Shown here in pieces: positions 51,070 through 60,754 of a stretch of 64,000 bases of DNA. The position numbers were made by a program, and so were the translations under genes. The notes beneath the pieces were generated by a model. It had not been told where the DNA came from. It did no database searches and was given only the letters and a program-made list of their open reading frames with translations. The stretch's first letter is position 1, and the number at the start of each line of letters is the position of its first letter. This stretch comes from Undibacterium paludis (GTDB taxonomy: Bacteria; Pseudomonadota; Gammaproteobacteria; Burkholderiales; Burkholderiaceae_D), in contig NZ_JAKZHX010000013.1 of the NCBI RefSeq assembly GCF_022568815.1, forward strand, positions 124,001 through 188,000, given 5' to 3'.

Positions 51070-51435
51070 ATGAATATACCGTACAAAAAAATTTCTGTCT
51101 TTCTGTTATCACTATTAGTGACGAGTGGAGCATGGGCTGAAATTAATCGCGGCAATGGCGGCAATGGATTATGGTCGCGCTTCAATGGTGGAACTGCCCA
51201 GCAGCAGGACAAACTTGCACGCAAAGAAGAAGCGCAGCGTGAACGTCAGATGAGTAAGCAGGCCGCGAGAAATAATTTACTGGAACGCTGTAAGGACGGT
51301 CAACACAATGGTGAGCGGGCCTGCGGTGTGGTTGATGCCAACACCAAGCGCAGTGGCCTGACGCCTGAAGAAAAGCGTGCTTTGCGCCGCCAGATCAAGG
51401 ATGCCGGACATCAGTTGTATCCGGCAAAACCCTGA
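51070..51435 (+). CDS. Small secreted basic protein, function unknown
   Basis: A 121-residue protein with a signal peptide (MNIPYKKISVFLLSLLVTSGAWA). A Gly/Asn-rich start (INRGNGGNGLWSRFNGG) precedes a basic helical region (QQQDKLARKEEAQRERQMSKQAARNNLLERC). Two cysteines (ERCKDGQHNGERACG) may form a disulfide, and TPEEKRALRRQIKDAGHQLYP closes the protein. The last segment resembles the end of several small Burkholderiales periplasmic proteins but defines no family. The ATG was preferred to an upstream in-frame TTG at 51043. Confidence 0.65.
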   Translation: MNIPYKKISVFLLSLLVTSGAWAEINRGNGGNGLWSRFNGGTAQQQDKLARKEEAQRERQMSKQAARNNLLERCKDGQHNGERACGVVDANTKRSGLTPEEKRALRRQIKDAGHQLYPAKP

Positions 51436-51439
51436 GGCA

Positions 51440-51468
51440 GACTGTTAGCCGGTCAGCCGGTAACAGTC
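51440..51468. terminator. Hairpin between convergent genes
   Basis: GACTGTTA-G-CCGG and CCGG-TAACAGTC form a strong stem, with one bulged G, between the stop codons of the small secreted-protein gene and smpB. It lacks a T run on either side, so it could be a weak bidirectional terminator or an RNA 3'-end stabiliser. Confidence 0.5.
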
Positions 51469-51482
51469 AGGCGCCGGTGATA

Positions 51483-51932
51483 TCAGCGGCGGTTTTGTTT
51501 CATGATTTTTTGCTGCTCGCGCTGCCAGTCCTTCGCTTTTTCAGTGTCGCGCTTGTCGTGTTGCTTCTTACCTTTTGCAAGGCCTATCTGGCATTTGATG
51601 CGGCCTTTGCTGAAATGCATGTTCAGCGGCACCATGGTGTAGCCAGAACGCTCCACTTTTCCTATCAATTTGCTGATTTCTGCAGCATTTAACAATAATT
51701 TACGTGTTCTGACGGACTCTGGATGAATGTGGGTTGATGCGGTGGGCAAGGCACCAATGTGCGCACCAAACAGGAAGATTTCGCCATTCTTGACGATGAC
51801 ATAGGCTTCTTTCAATTGTGCACGCCCGGCCCTGATGGCTTTGACTTCCCATCCTTGCAGGACGATACCGGCTTCATATTGTTCTTCAATGAAGTAGTCG
51901 TGGAATGCTTTTTTATTATCAGCGATGCTCAT
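51483..51932 (-). CDS. smpB: SsrA-binding protein SmpB
   Basis: Binds tmRNA and brings it to stalled ribosomes for trans-translation. The 149-residue protein has the full family sequence: [40 protein letters not shown], the [22 protein letters not shown] centre, [36 protein letters not shown], and the basic C-terminal tail that folds in the decoding site. Divergent from the RatA-type gene. Confidence 0.98.
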   Translation of the reverse strand: MSIADNKKAFHDYFIEEQYEAGIVLQGWEVKAIRAGRAQLKEAYVIVKNGEIFLFGAHIGALPTASTHIHPESVRTRKLLLNAAEISKLIGKVERSGYTMVPLNMHFSKGRIKCQIGLAKGKKQHDKRDTEKAKDWQREQQKIMKQNRR

Positions 51933-52042
51933 GTGAAATGAAAATGGGTCATTTAAAGTGATGAATTGCGTTTAGGCAGTTCGATACTGTGGATGACTAA
52001 GTTAAAATGCGAACCTGTGATTCTACCAAATGGTTCTATTTG

Positions 52043-52474
52043 ATGGCAGTTGTGCATAAAACAGTTTTTGTCGCTTACAGTGCAGAGCAGATGTTTGCGC
52101 TGGTCGAGCAAGTTGAAAATTATCCCCAGTTCTTACCCTGGTGCGGTGAGGTCAAGGTGGCCGAACGTACAGAGCATGATCTGGTTGCGACGCTGTCAAT
52201 CAATTATCATGGTTTAAAGCAACAGTTTACAACACGCAATAACAACCAGCGTCCACATCTGATGCAGATGAGCCTGGTCGAAGGGCCATTCAAGCAATTG
52301 TCCGGTTGCTGGAAATTCACCGAACTGAGGGTTGACGCCTGCAAGATAGAATTTGACCTGAATTACGAATTTTCCAGCAAGCTGCTTGAGCACCTGATAG
52401 GGCCTGTTTTTTCAAAAATTGCCGATAGTTTTGTTGACTCTTTCTGCGCCAGAGCCGAGACTCTTTATGGGTGA
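52043..52474 (+). CDS. RatA/Coq10-type START-like protein
   Basis: A 143-residue SRPBCC (START-like) protein with VFVAYSAEQMFALVEQVENYPQFLPWCGEVKVAERTEH at the N-terminus and FKQLSGCWKFTELRVDACKIEFDLNYEFSSKLLEHLIGPVF in the second half. Homologues are annotated either as ubiquinone-binding Coq10-like proteins or as the RatA toxin, reported to block ribosome subunit joining. The lipid-binding fold and the partner rnfH are conserved together. The start ATG was chosen at MAVVHKTV. It overlaps rnfH. Confidence 0.9.
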   Translation: MAVVHKTVFVAYSAEQMFALVEQVENYPQFLPWCGEVKVAERTEHDLVATLSINYHGLKQQFTTRNNNQRPHLMQMSLVEGPFKQLSGCWKFTELRVDACKIEFDLNYEFSSKLLEHLIGPVFSKIADSFVDSFCARAETLYG

Positions 52475-52763
52475 ACCAGAAATCATCGCAGTACAGGTAG
52501 CTTATGCCGGCCTGGAAAAGTCCAGTCTGCTTGATCTTGACGTATCTGTCGATGCGACTTTATTGCAGGTCATACAACAGAGCGGCATCATCAAGATACA
52601 TCCGGAAATTGATATCAGTGTACTCAAAGTTGGAATCTTTGGTAAATTAAAACCACTTGATGCCAGACTTCACCCCGGTGACAGGGTGGAAATCTACCGC
52701 CCACTGATCGCCGATCCCATGGAGGCACGCAGGCGCAGGGCTAAAAAACAAGCCAGAAGTTGA
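52467..52763 (+). CDS. rnfH: RnfH-family ubiquitin-like protein
   Basis: A 98-residue beta-grasp protein of the RnfH (UPF0125) family: VAYAGLEKSSLLDLDVSVDATLLQVIQQSGI, VGIFGKLKPLDARLHPGDRVEIYRPLIADPMEARRRRA. The biological role is unclear. It is often called an antitoxin partner of RatA (RatB), with which it overlaps by eight bases here. The start at MGEPEIIAVQ was preferred to an upstream ATG inside the preceding gene. Confidence 0.92.
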   Translation: MGEPEIIAVQVAYAGLEKSSLLDLDVSVDATLLQVIQQSGIIKIHPEIDISVLKVGIFGKLKPLDARLHPGDRVEIYRPLIADPMEARRRRAKKQARS

Positions 52764-52783
52764 GCACCCGCTGCTTCGCTCTT

Positions 52784-53290
52784 CTAGCAACCTGCCAGGG
52801 CTTTTTTTACATCGGCCAATTCTTGCTGGCGCTGACTGTCGTCCAGGAAGGACCTTTCACCCGATTTGTCAGTGCGGCTGATGCGAACGCCTGACTCCAG
52901 GGTCTGCTTGTAATTACGTGCTCGATCACAATTCTTGGCTTTTTCGGAATCGGCCTGTTTGTCTTCATTCGCTTTTTTCTCTTTTTCCTCTGCTTCTTTG
53001 CGGCGCTTGTTGAATTCTTCGTTCTTGCTGGCCAAGGTCGCTGGTTTTTCCAGTTTTGCAGGCGTTTCTGGTGCTGGTGCACTGGCTTTGTCTTCAGCGT
53101 TGGCTGTTTTTGGAGCAGCACCAGGCGCCTTCAGGATTTTGTCCTTGGGGACAGTCTTTGGCGGTGGCATGTCCGAAAACTGCTTATTGCCTTTTTCATC
53201 TATCCACACATACTGTGCCTGGGCAACAGCGCAAAATACGACGGACAAAATCAGGGATGTGGTGAGGCGTGATATCGACATGGCAGACAT
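52784..53290 (-). CDS. Exported DUF4124-domain protein with coiled coil
   Basis: A 168-residue protein with a signal peptide ending AVAQAQ, a DUF4124 domain (YVWIDEKGNKQFSDMPPPKTVPKDKI), an Ala/Pro/Lys-rich linker, a very charged helix (NKRRKEAEEKEKKANEDKQADSEKAKNCDRAR), and a C-terminal segment SGVRISRTDKSGERSFLDDSQRQQELADVKKALAGC seen in many Burkholderiales DUF4124 proteins. It should lie in the periplasm. The function is unknown. A second ATG three codons later is an equal start candidate. Convergent with rnfH. Confidence 0.85.
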   Translation of the reverse strand: MSAMSISRLTTSLILSVVFCAVAQAQYVWIDEKGNKQFSDMPPPKTVPKDKILKAPGAAPKTANAEDKASAPAPETPAKLEKPATLASKNEEFNKRRKEAEEKEKKANEDKQADSEKAKNCDRARNYKQTLESGVRISRTDKSGERSFLDDSQRQQELADVKKALAGC

Positions 53291-53362
53291 GATTTGCTTT
53301 CAGGAAAATATTGATTTATACAAGAGTTTTACACGGAGCAAGACGACTTCGCAAGTTTTCTG

Positions 53363-54855
<1,493 letters not shown>

Positions 54856-54938
54856 TGTTGAAAATTACAGCAGAAACCATGAGTAAATATCCAGCGTGAG
54901 AAGCATAGCCTGCCTAGAGAATGTCCGGAGAGAGTGGT

Positions 54939-55988
54939 ATGTCAACTAATCTAGACCGTTCCAATCCAACCACGACTGCACCTGTCAGTTCAGGATTTGA
55001 ACGCCTGGTTTCAGAAAAACTGGAAATTCGCATAGGCCGCTTCGAGCGCATGGGTATCAATCTGTTTGGTGTGGCAAATTGTTTTCTCAGCCTGGGTAAG
55101 CTTAGTCCCAGGTTCGAGAACATGGTGCACTCCATCACCAATATGGAAGCCACGTTCAGTGACAGCATCCCGTTATCGGATGATTTGTTCGTGGTCCCCG
55201 ATTTGCTTGAGCATGAGACCTTGAGTCAGCATGCTTTGGTGGCAGGGGAGCCACATATACGGTTTTTTGCATCTCATCCTGTCTTTGATCAGAGCAGTCA
55301 ACTAATAGGCAGCCTGGTATTGCTTGATTATCAGCCGCGTGAACTTAGTGATGAAGAACGGCAGTCATTTTCTGACCTGGCTTCCATGGCTGAGCGTGAG
55401 ATGGCTTTTGGCAACCTGTATCAAATCCATCTGGAAGTTATCAAGCAAAACCGCAATCTTAAGCGTGATTCCCTGATTGACCCTTTGTTGGGCACCTGGA
55501 ATAAACCAGCTATCATCCGCTCCCTGAAGCTGGAGATGGAGCGTTGCGCCAAGGCGTCAAAGCCTTTGGCACTGCTGATTGCCAGCGTCGATCAGATGGA
55601 GCATCTGCGCGAATTGCATGGTATTGCGATTACCGATATGGTCCTGGTAAAGACTGTCAGCCGCATACGTTCCTGCGTGCGCCCGTTTGATGCATTGGGG
55701 CGTTTCGGGACTGATCTCTTGCTGGTGGTGTTGCCTGGCGCATCACATCTGGTTTGTACTGCTGTTGGTGAGCGCGTTCGCGCTTCCATCATGATGCATC
55801 CTGAAGTCATTGATGACCGTGGTGTTGCGCTGACCATCAGTGCCGGAGCGGCATCAACGGATATTTTCCCTGATGCGGAGCCTGAAATATTAATTAGCCT
55901 TGCAGAAAAAGCCCTGCTTTCAGCCAGAAATGCAGGAAACAATTGTGTTGTTCAGGCCACGCCTGCGCAACCTGACCTGATAATTTGA
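54939..55988 (+). CDS. GAF plus degenerate GGDEF-domain protein
   Basis: A 349-residue cytoplasmic protein. The N-terminal 160 residues form a GAF-like domain (LEIRIGRFERMGINLFGVANCFLSL ... FFASHPVFDQSSQLIGSLVLLDYQPRELSDEERQSFSDLASMAEREM). The rest is a GGDEF-like domain (RDSLIDPLLGTWNKPAIIRSL, LIASVDQMEHLRELHG) in which the signature loop reads FGTDLLLVVLP instead of GG[DE]EF. Diguanylate cyclase activity is therefore unlikely, and it may bind a nucleotide or act as a sensor. Start ATG has GGAGAG upstream. It sits between guaB and guaA, three bases before the latter. Confidence 0.85.
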   Translation: MSTNLDRSNPTTTAPVSSGFERLVSEKLEIRIGRFERMGINLFGVANCFLSLGKLSPRFENMVHSITNMEATFSDSIPLSDDLFVVPDLLEHETLSQHALVAGEPHIRFFASHPVFDQSSQLIGSLVLLDYQPRELSDEERQSFSDLASMAEREMAFGNLYQIHLEVIKQNRNLKRDSLIDPLLGTWNKPAIIRSLKLEMERCAKASKPLALLIASVDQMEHLRELHGIAITDMVLVKTVSRIRSCVRPFDALGRFGTDLLLVVLPGASHLVCTAVGERVRASIMMHPEVIDDRGVALTISAGAASTDIFPDAEPEILISLAEKALLSARNAGNNCVVQATPAQPDLII

Positions 55989-55991
55989 TTT

Positions 55992-57584
55992 ATGCATTCA
56001 AAAATTCTTATCCTCGATTTTGGTTCCCAAGTCACGCAATTGATCGCACGCCGTGTTCGTGACGCAGGTGTTTTTTCTGAAGTTCATCCTTACGATGTCA
56101 GTGACGAATTCATCAAGAGTTATGGTGCCGCCGGGATTATTTTATCTGGTGGCCCCAGCAGCGTGACTGAAGGTGATACCCCCCGTGCGCCGATGGCTGT
56201 ATTCGAGGCTGGTGTGCCGGTTCTGGGTATTTGCTATGGCATGCAAACCATGGCTGAACAGTTGGGGGGCAAGGTTGAAAACGGTCATGTACGTGAATTC
56301 GGTTACGCCGAAGTCCGCGCCCGTGGCCATACAGCCCTGCTCAAAGACATCAATGATTTTGTCACACCTGAAGGCCACGGCATGCTCAAGGTTTGGATGA
56401 GCCATGGCGACAAGGTCAATGACATGCCGCCAGGCTTCAAGCTGATGGCATCCACAGATAATTGCCCGATTGCGGCAATGGCTGATGAAGACCGTCGTTT
56501 TTACGCCGTACAGTTCCATCCCGAAGTTACGCACACCCTGCAAGGCGAAGCCATACTTGGCCGCTTCGTACATGAAATCTGCGGCTGCAAATCCGACTGG
56601 AACATGCCTGATTACATCGCCGAAGCAGTCGCATCGATACGCGCCCAGGTGGGTGATGATGAAGTCATCCTTGGCCTGTCTGGTGGTGTCGATAGCAGCG
56701 TTGCTGCCGCATTGATACACCGTGCGATTGGCGACAAACTGACTTGCGTATTCGTTGATCATGGCCTGCTGCGTCTGGATGAAGGCAAGATGGTCATGGA
56801 AATGTTTGCCAACAACCTGGGTGTCAAAGTCATCCACGTTGACGCAACTGCCCAATTCATGGGCCACCTTGCCGGTGTGACTGACCCAGAAGCCAAGCGC
56901 AAGATCATAGGCCGCGAATTTGTCGAAGTCTTCCAGGTAGAATCCGGTAAGTTGAGTAATGCCAAATGGCTGGCGCAGGGCACGATTTACCCTGACGTCA
57001 TCGAAAGTGCCGGCAAAGGCAAAAAAGGCTCACACACCATCAAGAGTCACCACAACGTCGGCGGCTTGCCAGATACCCTGAACCTGAAACTGCTCGAGCC
57101 CCTGCGCGAATTGTTCAAGGACGAAGTACGCAAACTGGGCGTTGCCCTTGGCCTGCCACACAGCATGGTGTACCGCCATCCTTTCCCTGGCCCTGGCCTC
57201 GGCGTACGCATCCTGGGTGAAGTGAAGAAGGAATTTGCCGACCTGCTGCGCCGTGCCGATGCCATCTTCATCGAAGAACTGCGTAGCAATTACGTTGATC
57301 CGCATGCAGAAAAACCGCAAAGCTGGTACGACGCCACCAGCCAGGCCTTTGCCGTATTTTTGCCAGTCAAATCCGTCGGCGTGATGGGCGATGGCCGTAC
57401 CTACGAATACGTTGTCGCCCTGCGCGCCGTACAAACCCAGGACTTCATGACAGCCCACTGGGCACACCTGCCGCATGAGCTGCTGGGCAAAGTATCCAAC
57501 CGCATCATCAACGAAGTACGCGGCATCAACCGCGTCGTGTACGACATCTCAGGCAAGCCGCCTGCGACGATTGAGTGGGAGTGA
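55992..57584 (+). CDS. guaA: GMP synthase (glutamine-hydrolysing)
   Basis: Converts XMP to GMP with glutamine and ATP. The 530-residue protein has an N-terminal amidotransferase domain with the nucleophile in [17 protein letters not shown] and the triad histidine and glutamate in FHPEVTHT. The ATP pyrophosphatase domain has the P-loop [19 protein letters not shown]. The dimerisation end reads [15 protein letters not shown]. The last 63 coding bases and the terminator are repeated downstream, the sign of an element integrated at this 3' end. The reading frame itself is intact. Confidence 0.98.
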   Translation: MHSKILILDFGSQVTQLIARRVRDAGVFSEVHPYDVSDEFIKSYGAAGIILSGGPSSVTEGDTPRAPMAVFEAGVPVLGICYGMQTMAEQLGGKVENGHVREFGYAEVRARGHTALLKDINDFVTPEGHGMLKVWMSHGDKVNDMPPGFKLMASTDNCPIAAMADEDRRFYAVQFHPEVTHTLQGEAILGRFVHEICGCKSDWNMPDYIAEAVASIRAQVGDDEVILGLSGGVDSSVAAALIHRAIGDKLTCVFVDHGLLRLDEGKMVMEMFANNLGVKVIHVDATAQFMGHLAGVTDPEAKRKIIGREFVEVFQVESGKLSNAKWLAQGTIYPDVIESAGKGKKGSHTIKSHHNVGGLPDTLNLKLLEPLRELFKDEVRKLGVALGLPHSMVYRHPFPGPGLGVRILGEVKKEFADLLRRADAIFIEELRSNYVDPHAEKPQSWYDATSQAFAVFLPVKSVGVMGDGRTYEYVVALRAVQTQDFMTAHWAHLPHELLGKVSNRIINEVRGINRVVYDISGKPPATIEWE

Positions 57585-57657
57585 TTTTAGGTCTGGCAGT
57601 ATCAGGCAACTGACAGCACGAAACACCTCGGAAGCCCGCGTCATTGCGGGCTTTTTG
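57522..57657 (+). repeat. Direct repeat (upstream copy): guaA 3' end and terminator
   Basis: 136 bases, starting GGCATCAACCGCGTCGTG inside guaA and ending GCGGGCTTTTTG after the terminator. The second copy at 60388-60523 has the same length without gaps. By hand count 13 positions differ, about 90% identity. The two copies bracket the NTPase island and are taken as attachment-site repeats. Confidence 0.85.
57633..57656 (+). terminator. Rho-independent terminator of guaA
   Basis: AGCCCGC and GCGGGCT form a 7-base-pair GC-rich stem with a 6-base loop, followed by five T. It lies about 50 bases past the guaA stop and is duplicated in the downstream repeat. Confidence 0.88.
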
Positions 57658-57668
57658 TAATTTTGTGA

Positions 57669-59813
57669 TTATTTAATGAACCCCAAAAGTTGTGCTAACT
57701 CTGTCTGGATGCTGGTAATTTCTTCGGACTTGGGCTCGATCGCTACGATCGCTTCGTACATTGCCCGCGCTTGTGTAGTATCGCCAGCTTTGCCGTAATC
57801 TATATACAGGTTGAATGCCGCCATGGCTTGCTGAAGAGCGATTTCCTGGGACTTGGGCTCGATCGCTACGATCGCTTCGTACATTGCCCGCGCTTGTGTG
57901 GTATCGCCAGCATTGCCGTAAATGGTGCACAGGTTGACTGCTGCCATGGCTTGCTGAAGAGCGATTTCCTGGGACTTGGGCTCGATCGCTACGATCGCTT
58001 CGTACATTGCCCGCGCTTGTATGGTATCGCCAGCATTGCCGTAAATGGTGCACAGGTTGAATGCCGCCTTGGCCTGCCGAAGATCGATTTCCTGGGACTT
58101 GGGCTCGATCGCTACGATCGCTTCGTACATTGCCCGCGCTTGTGTGGTATCGCCAGCATTGCCGTAATCTATACACAGGTTGACTGCTGCCATGGCTTGC
58201 TGAAGAGCGATTTCCTGGGACTTGGGCTCGATCGCTACGATCGCTTCGTACATTGCCCGCGCTTGTGTGGTATCACCAGCAGTGCCGTAATAGTGGCTCA
58301 TGTTAACTGCTGTCATGGCCTGTAGAAGTGCAATTTCCCCAGACTTCGGCTCCATTGCTGCGATAGTAACCAACTTTTTATAGCATTCATTTGCGAAAAC
58401 TAACTCGCTTTTCTCCATCCATACAAATGCCAGATTTGCATACAGTATTCCTATCAGGAAATTCGATTCCGCCTGGTTTGGACGTGTCAATTCTACCGAC
58501 TGAATTAAAGATTTTAATTTAGGATGTTTCGGAAAGTCCTGAATAGCACGCATCAAAAATTCAATCAAACCGCGGCCGCCGTTCATTTTCCAGCAGGCTT
58601 GCAACTCAGGTTTCCAGTCCCCCGTATTCCATTGCAGTAGGTTGCTTGGAGCTGTCCATTCGGAAAGTACAAATAGTTCACCTAGCAGATCTGGCTCCAA
58701 TCGCGGTATACATGTTTCTGCACTTTCGCCATGTAGAATCGTAGCCCAGCGCTGGTTAAATTGGCTGTCAAGTTTGGCGCAGCCAACGGCTTCCAGTAAA
58801 GCGCCGATATAGTCTGTGGGCGAAATATTCAGATCTGAAGCGTTTAGATCAAGCGTGCCTGCAAGCGTTGTAAAGCGCAGAAGCTTCCGATCGTCGTCGG
58901 TGACCCCTAGTTCTTTCCATCGTTCCAGCTCACGGGTTAGTACTTGCATAAGTAGCGCATCCGTATCCCAGTTAATATCACCATCCACTTTACCGGCGGC
59001 GATCGCATCGGCCAAAAATAGTGCAAACAGGGGGCGGTGCTCGATGTCAAGTTTGTTCAGCAAATCCTTGATTGGTTGCCCGGATATTTGCTGTTGATTC
59101 TTGCTATAGCGTAGCAACAATGCCTCAACCAATTGATATGCTTCATCTAATGAAAATTGTTCCAGTGCGAGATAATTGTTTGAATGTTTGGTCTCCGTAA
59201 TACGGTTTTTGTCTTCATTTGATAAAGCGCTTAAAAGCCGTTCGTGCCAGCCACCTTCGGTAGTCCGTTCCAGGAACAAGAGGCGAACAGGGTACTTCCA
59301 TTTGGTCGCTTTTTTCGCACAGGTATTGAGCGCTTCTTTCAGTTGATCGGCTACGCCCGCCACATAATCGACCACCAGCAGGGTTGGCTGCTCTGGTGTC
59401 CAGTCGCTGGCAAGGCATGCAAGATTGGAAGTTAAGGTGCTACCGTGGCCGAGAAACATCCAGTTCCAGTTTTTTTGAGGGACATCCAGCGCATGCGCCA
59501 GTTCCAGCGCCAGGCGACTCTTGCCGGTGCCGCCTTTTCCTATAATGCCCCACCAAAGAAATTTTGAGTCCGTGTTGCAAAATTCTTTTAGTTGTCGTAA
59601 TTCGTCATCTCGCCCAAATAATTTCGTGGCACGTGCTGAAAAATGAAAGCGCGAAATGCTGTCAGCTTCCCAGTTAGCGTTTGGCTGATTGGGAGTAAGA
59701 GACAGTGTAGGCTGGTCACCAGCATTCATGTTTCCATGCACATGGAAGTTTTGTGCAACGACTGCGCTGTTTGTGGTTAGCGTTTCAACGATTTTGCTTT
59801 CATTTTTTGACAT
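57669..59813 (-). CDS. NLR-like STAND NTPase with C-terminal TPR-type repeats
   Basis: A 714-residue protein with three parts. Residues 1-40 are low-complexity and contain NSAVVAQNFHV (15-25), a possible amyloid-signalling motif. A P-loop NTPase follows, with Walker A GKGGTGKS (92-99) and Walker B TLLVVDY (about 144-150), then a helical region to about 480. The C-terminal part has TPR-like units of 41 residues, four of them nearly identical (each AIVAIEPKSQEI ... GDTTQARAMYE). This is the layout of signal-transduction ATPases such as bacterial NLR-like immune receptors. The ribosome site AGGGG precedes the ATG. It follows the small upstream gene by 16 bases and lies in an island at the guaA 3' end. 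Confidence 0.85.
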   Translation of the reverse strand: MSKNESKIVETLTTNSAVVAQNFHVHGNMNAGDQPTLSLTPNQPNANWEADSISRFHFSARATKLFGRDDELRQLKEFCNTDSKFLWWGIIGKGGTGKSRLALELAHALDVPQKNWNWMFLGHGSTLTSNLACLASDWTPEQPTLLVVDYVAGVADQLKEALNTCAKKATKWKYPVRLLFLERTTEGGWHERLLSALSNEDKNRITETKHSNNYLALEQFSLDEAYQLVEALLLRYSKNQQQISGQPIKDLLNKLDIEHRPLFALFLADAIAAGKVDGDINWDTDALLMQVLTRELERWKELGVTDDDRKLLRFTTLAGTLDLNASDLNISPTDYIGALLEAVGCAKLDSQFNQRWATILHGESAETCIPRLEPDLLGELFVLSEWTAPSNLLQWNTGDWKPELQACWKMNGGRGLIEFLMRAIQDFPKHPKLKSLIQSVELTRPNQAESNFLIGILYANLAFVWMEKSELVFANECYKKLVTIAAMEPKSGEIALLQAMTAVNMSHYYGTAGDTTQARAMYEAIVAIEPKSQEIALQQAMAAVNLCIDYGNAGDTTQARAMYEAIVAIEPKSQEIDLRQAKAAFNLCTIYGNAGDTIQARAMYEAIVAIEPKSQEIALQQAMAAVNLCTIYGNAGDTTQARAMYEAIVAIEPKSQEIALQQAMAAFNLYIDYGKAGDTTQARAMYEAIVAIEPKSEEITSIQTELAQLLGFIK
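57735..58350 (-). repeat. Tandem 123-bp repeats within the NTPase gene
   Basis: The sequence CTCGATCGCTACGATCGCTT recurs at 57735, 57858, 57981, 58104 and 58227, exactly 123 bases apart. Each unit codes one 41-residue TPR-like repeat. Four full units differ by only a few bases, the first protein unit (nearest the NTPase) is diverged, and the last is cut short. Such near-identity points to recent expansion or repeat homogenisation. Confidence 0.9.
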
Positions 59814-59829
59814 GCGACCCCTTTTTTCC

Positions 59830-60156
59830 CTACATCTGAAAATGTTGGGTGACGATTGTGTTGGCGACTACCACCTTGGCTGCATTGATGGTGCCGACCA
59901 TAGAAGCGGCAGCGCCGGTTTCCTTGTCTTTCTGTAGCAGTTCCAATACTTGCTGTAGTAATTCCGGGCTTGCTGTCAATTTAGTCGCGACTTGCGTAGC
60001 AACTTCTGATGGCGCAGGATCTGACGACCAGCCAAACAAGGATTTGATTCCCTGCCACGTTGTTTTACCTGCTTCACTCGCAACCCCCTTTATGTATTCG
60101 TTGCCTAGTACAGACACAGCCGCCGTAATCGCGGCAATCGTAATTGGATCAGACAT
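59830..60156 (-). CDS. Small helical protein, candidate effector partner of the NTPase
   Basis: A 108-residue protein. The N-terminal half (DPITIAAITAAVSVLGNEYIKGVASEAGKTTWQGIKSLFGW) looks like amphipathic or membrane-active helices. A second helical part follows (ELLQQVLELLQKDKETGAAASMVG). The extreme C-terminus, NTIVTQHFQM (99-108), repeats the motif at the NTPase N-terminus. This resembles effectors with an all-helical (Bell-type) domain and a C-terminal amyloid motif encoded beside NLR-like receptors. I infer a cell-death role; no experimental family is recognised. The ribosome site GGAG lies eight bases before the ATG. It is the first gene of a two-gene operon with the NTPase. Confidence 0.75.
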   Translation of the reverse strand: MSDPITIAAITAAVSVLGNEYIKGVASEAGKTTWQGIKSLFGWSSDPAPSEVATQVATKLTASPELLQQVLELLQKDKETGAAASMVGTINAAKVVVANTIVTQHFQM

Positions 60157-60754
60157 TGATTTTTACTCCTTCAAAAAAATGGCGACAAAAAATTCGACGG
60201 ACTCAACGATACGTTCGTCGCGTTTGACGGGTGGACGTCTGGTTGAGATTTTAAGGCTAACAGTCAAAATGTGGTGAAATTTTTAATAGATTTGATATCA
60301 ACATATCTCGTTAATTTCCCAACATTGCACCAACACCCTCCTATGCGTTAGAATGCAATTGATTCTCATTCGTAATTATGAGTGCATGGCATCAACCGCG
60401 TCGTGTATGACATCTCAGGCAAACTGCCTGCGACGATTGAGTGGGAATGATTTCAGGTCTGGCAACGTCAGGCAACTGAAAGCGCGAAACACGCCGGAAG
60501 CCCGCGTTATTGCGGGCTTTTTGCGTTTTTTGTTTAACGATATTCAGTATCGAAATTGTGGTTAATGTTTTTGCAAGTGATAATATTTTGATATAATTTA
60601 TATGTTATGTAGGACTTGCGTGAAAATGTACAAATCAGGCGCATGGTCGTAGTAAGTACAAGTCTCTGACAAGCTAGCGCAATACTCCCGGGCAGTTTGC
60701 GTCGACCTTGCGGTATCTTAAATACATGTGCTTTTTAACTTTACACATAATCAT
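60157..60754. other. Promoter region of the NTPase operon plus guaA-end duplicate
   Basis: The first 230 bases must hold the minus-strand promoter of the two-gene system. They are AT-rich, with TTGATATCAA (about 60292) as the only palindrome. The part from 60388 to 60523 is the duplicated guaA end. After it about 230 bases show no gene. Confidence 0.45.
60388..60523 (+). repeat. guaA': Direct repeat (downstream copy): guaA 3' fragment
   Basis: The downstream copy of the 136-base repeat. In frame it reads [20 protein letters not shown] and stops at 60450, so it is a 20-codon guaA remnant. The usual GKPP has become GKLP, and the remaining differences are mostly silent or outside the coding part. 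The terminator hairpin (AGCCCGC/GCGGGCT) is kept. Confidence 0.85.

Noticed and set aside
52043-52763. RatA/RnfH pair as a toxin-antitoxin system
   Set aside because: The gene pair is conserved in housekeeping context and the Coq10-like fold suggests a respiratory-lipid role; the toxin label is kept only as an alternative.
57771-58325. 184-codon periodic frame antisense to the NTPase repeats
   Set aside because: It exists only because the 123-bp repeats keep the opposite frame open. No ribosome site and an implausible Cys-rich composition.
57735-58350. Possible CRISPR array because of regular repeats
   Set aside because: The units are 123 bp, contiguous without unique spacers and in frame with the coding sequence, so they are protein repeats.
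60351-60387. Fur-box-like string TTGATTCTCATTCG next to the guaA duplicate
   Set aside because: Only one half resembles a Fur site and there is no iron-related gene nearby; likely chance in AT-rich junction DNA.
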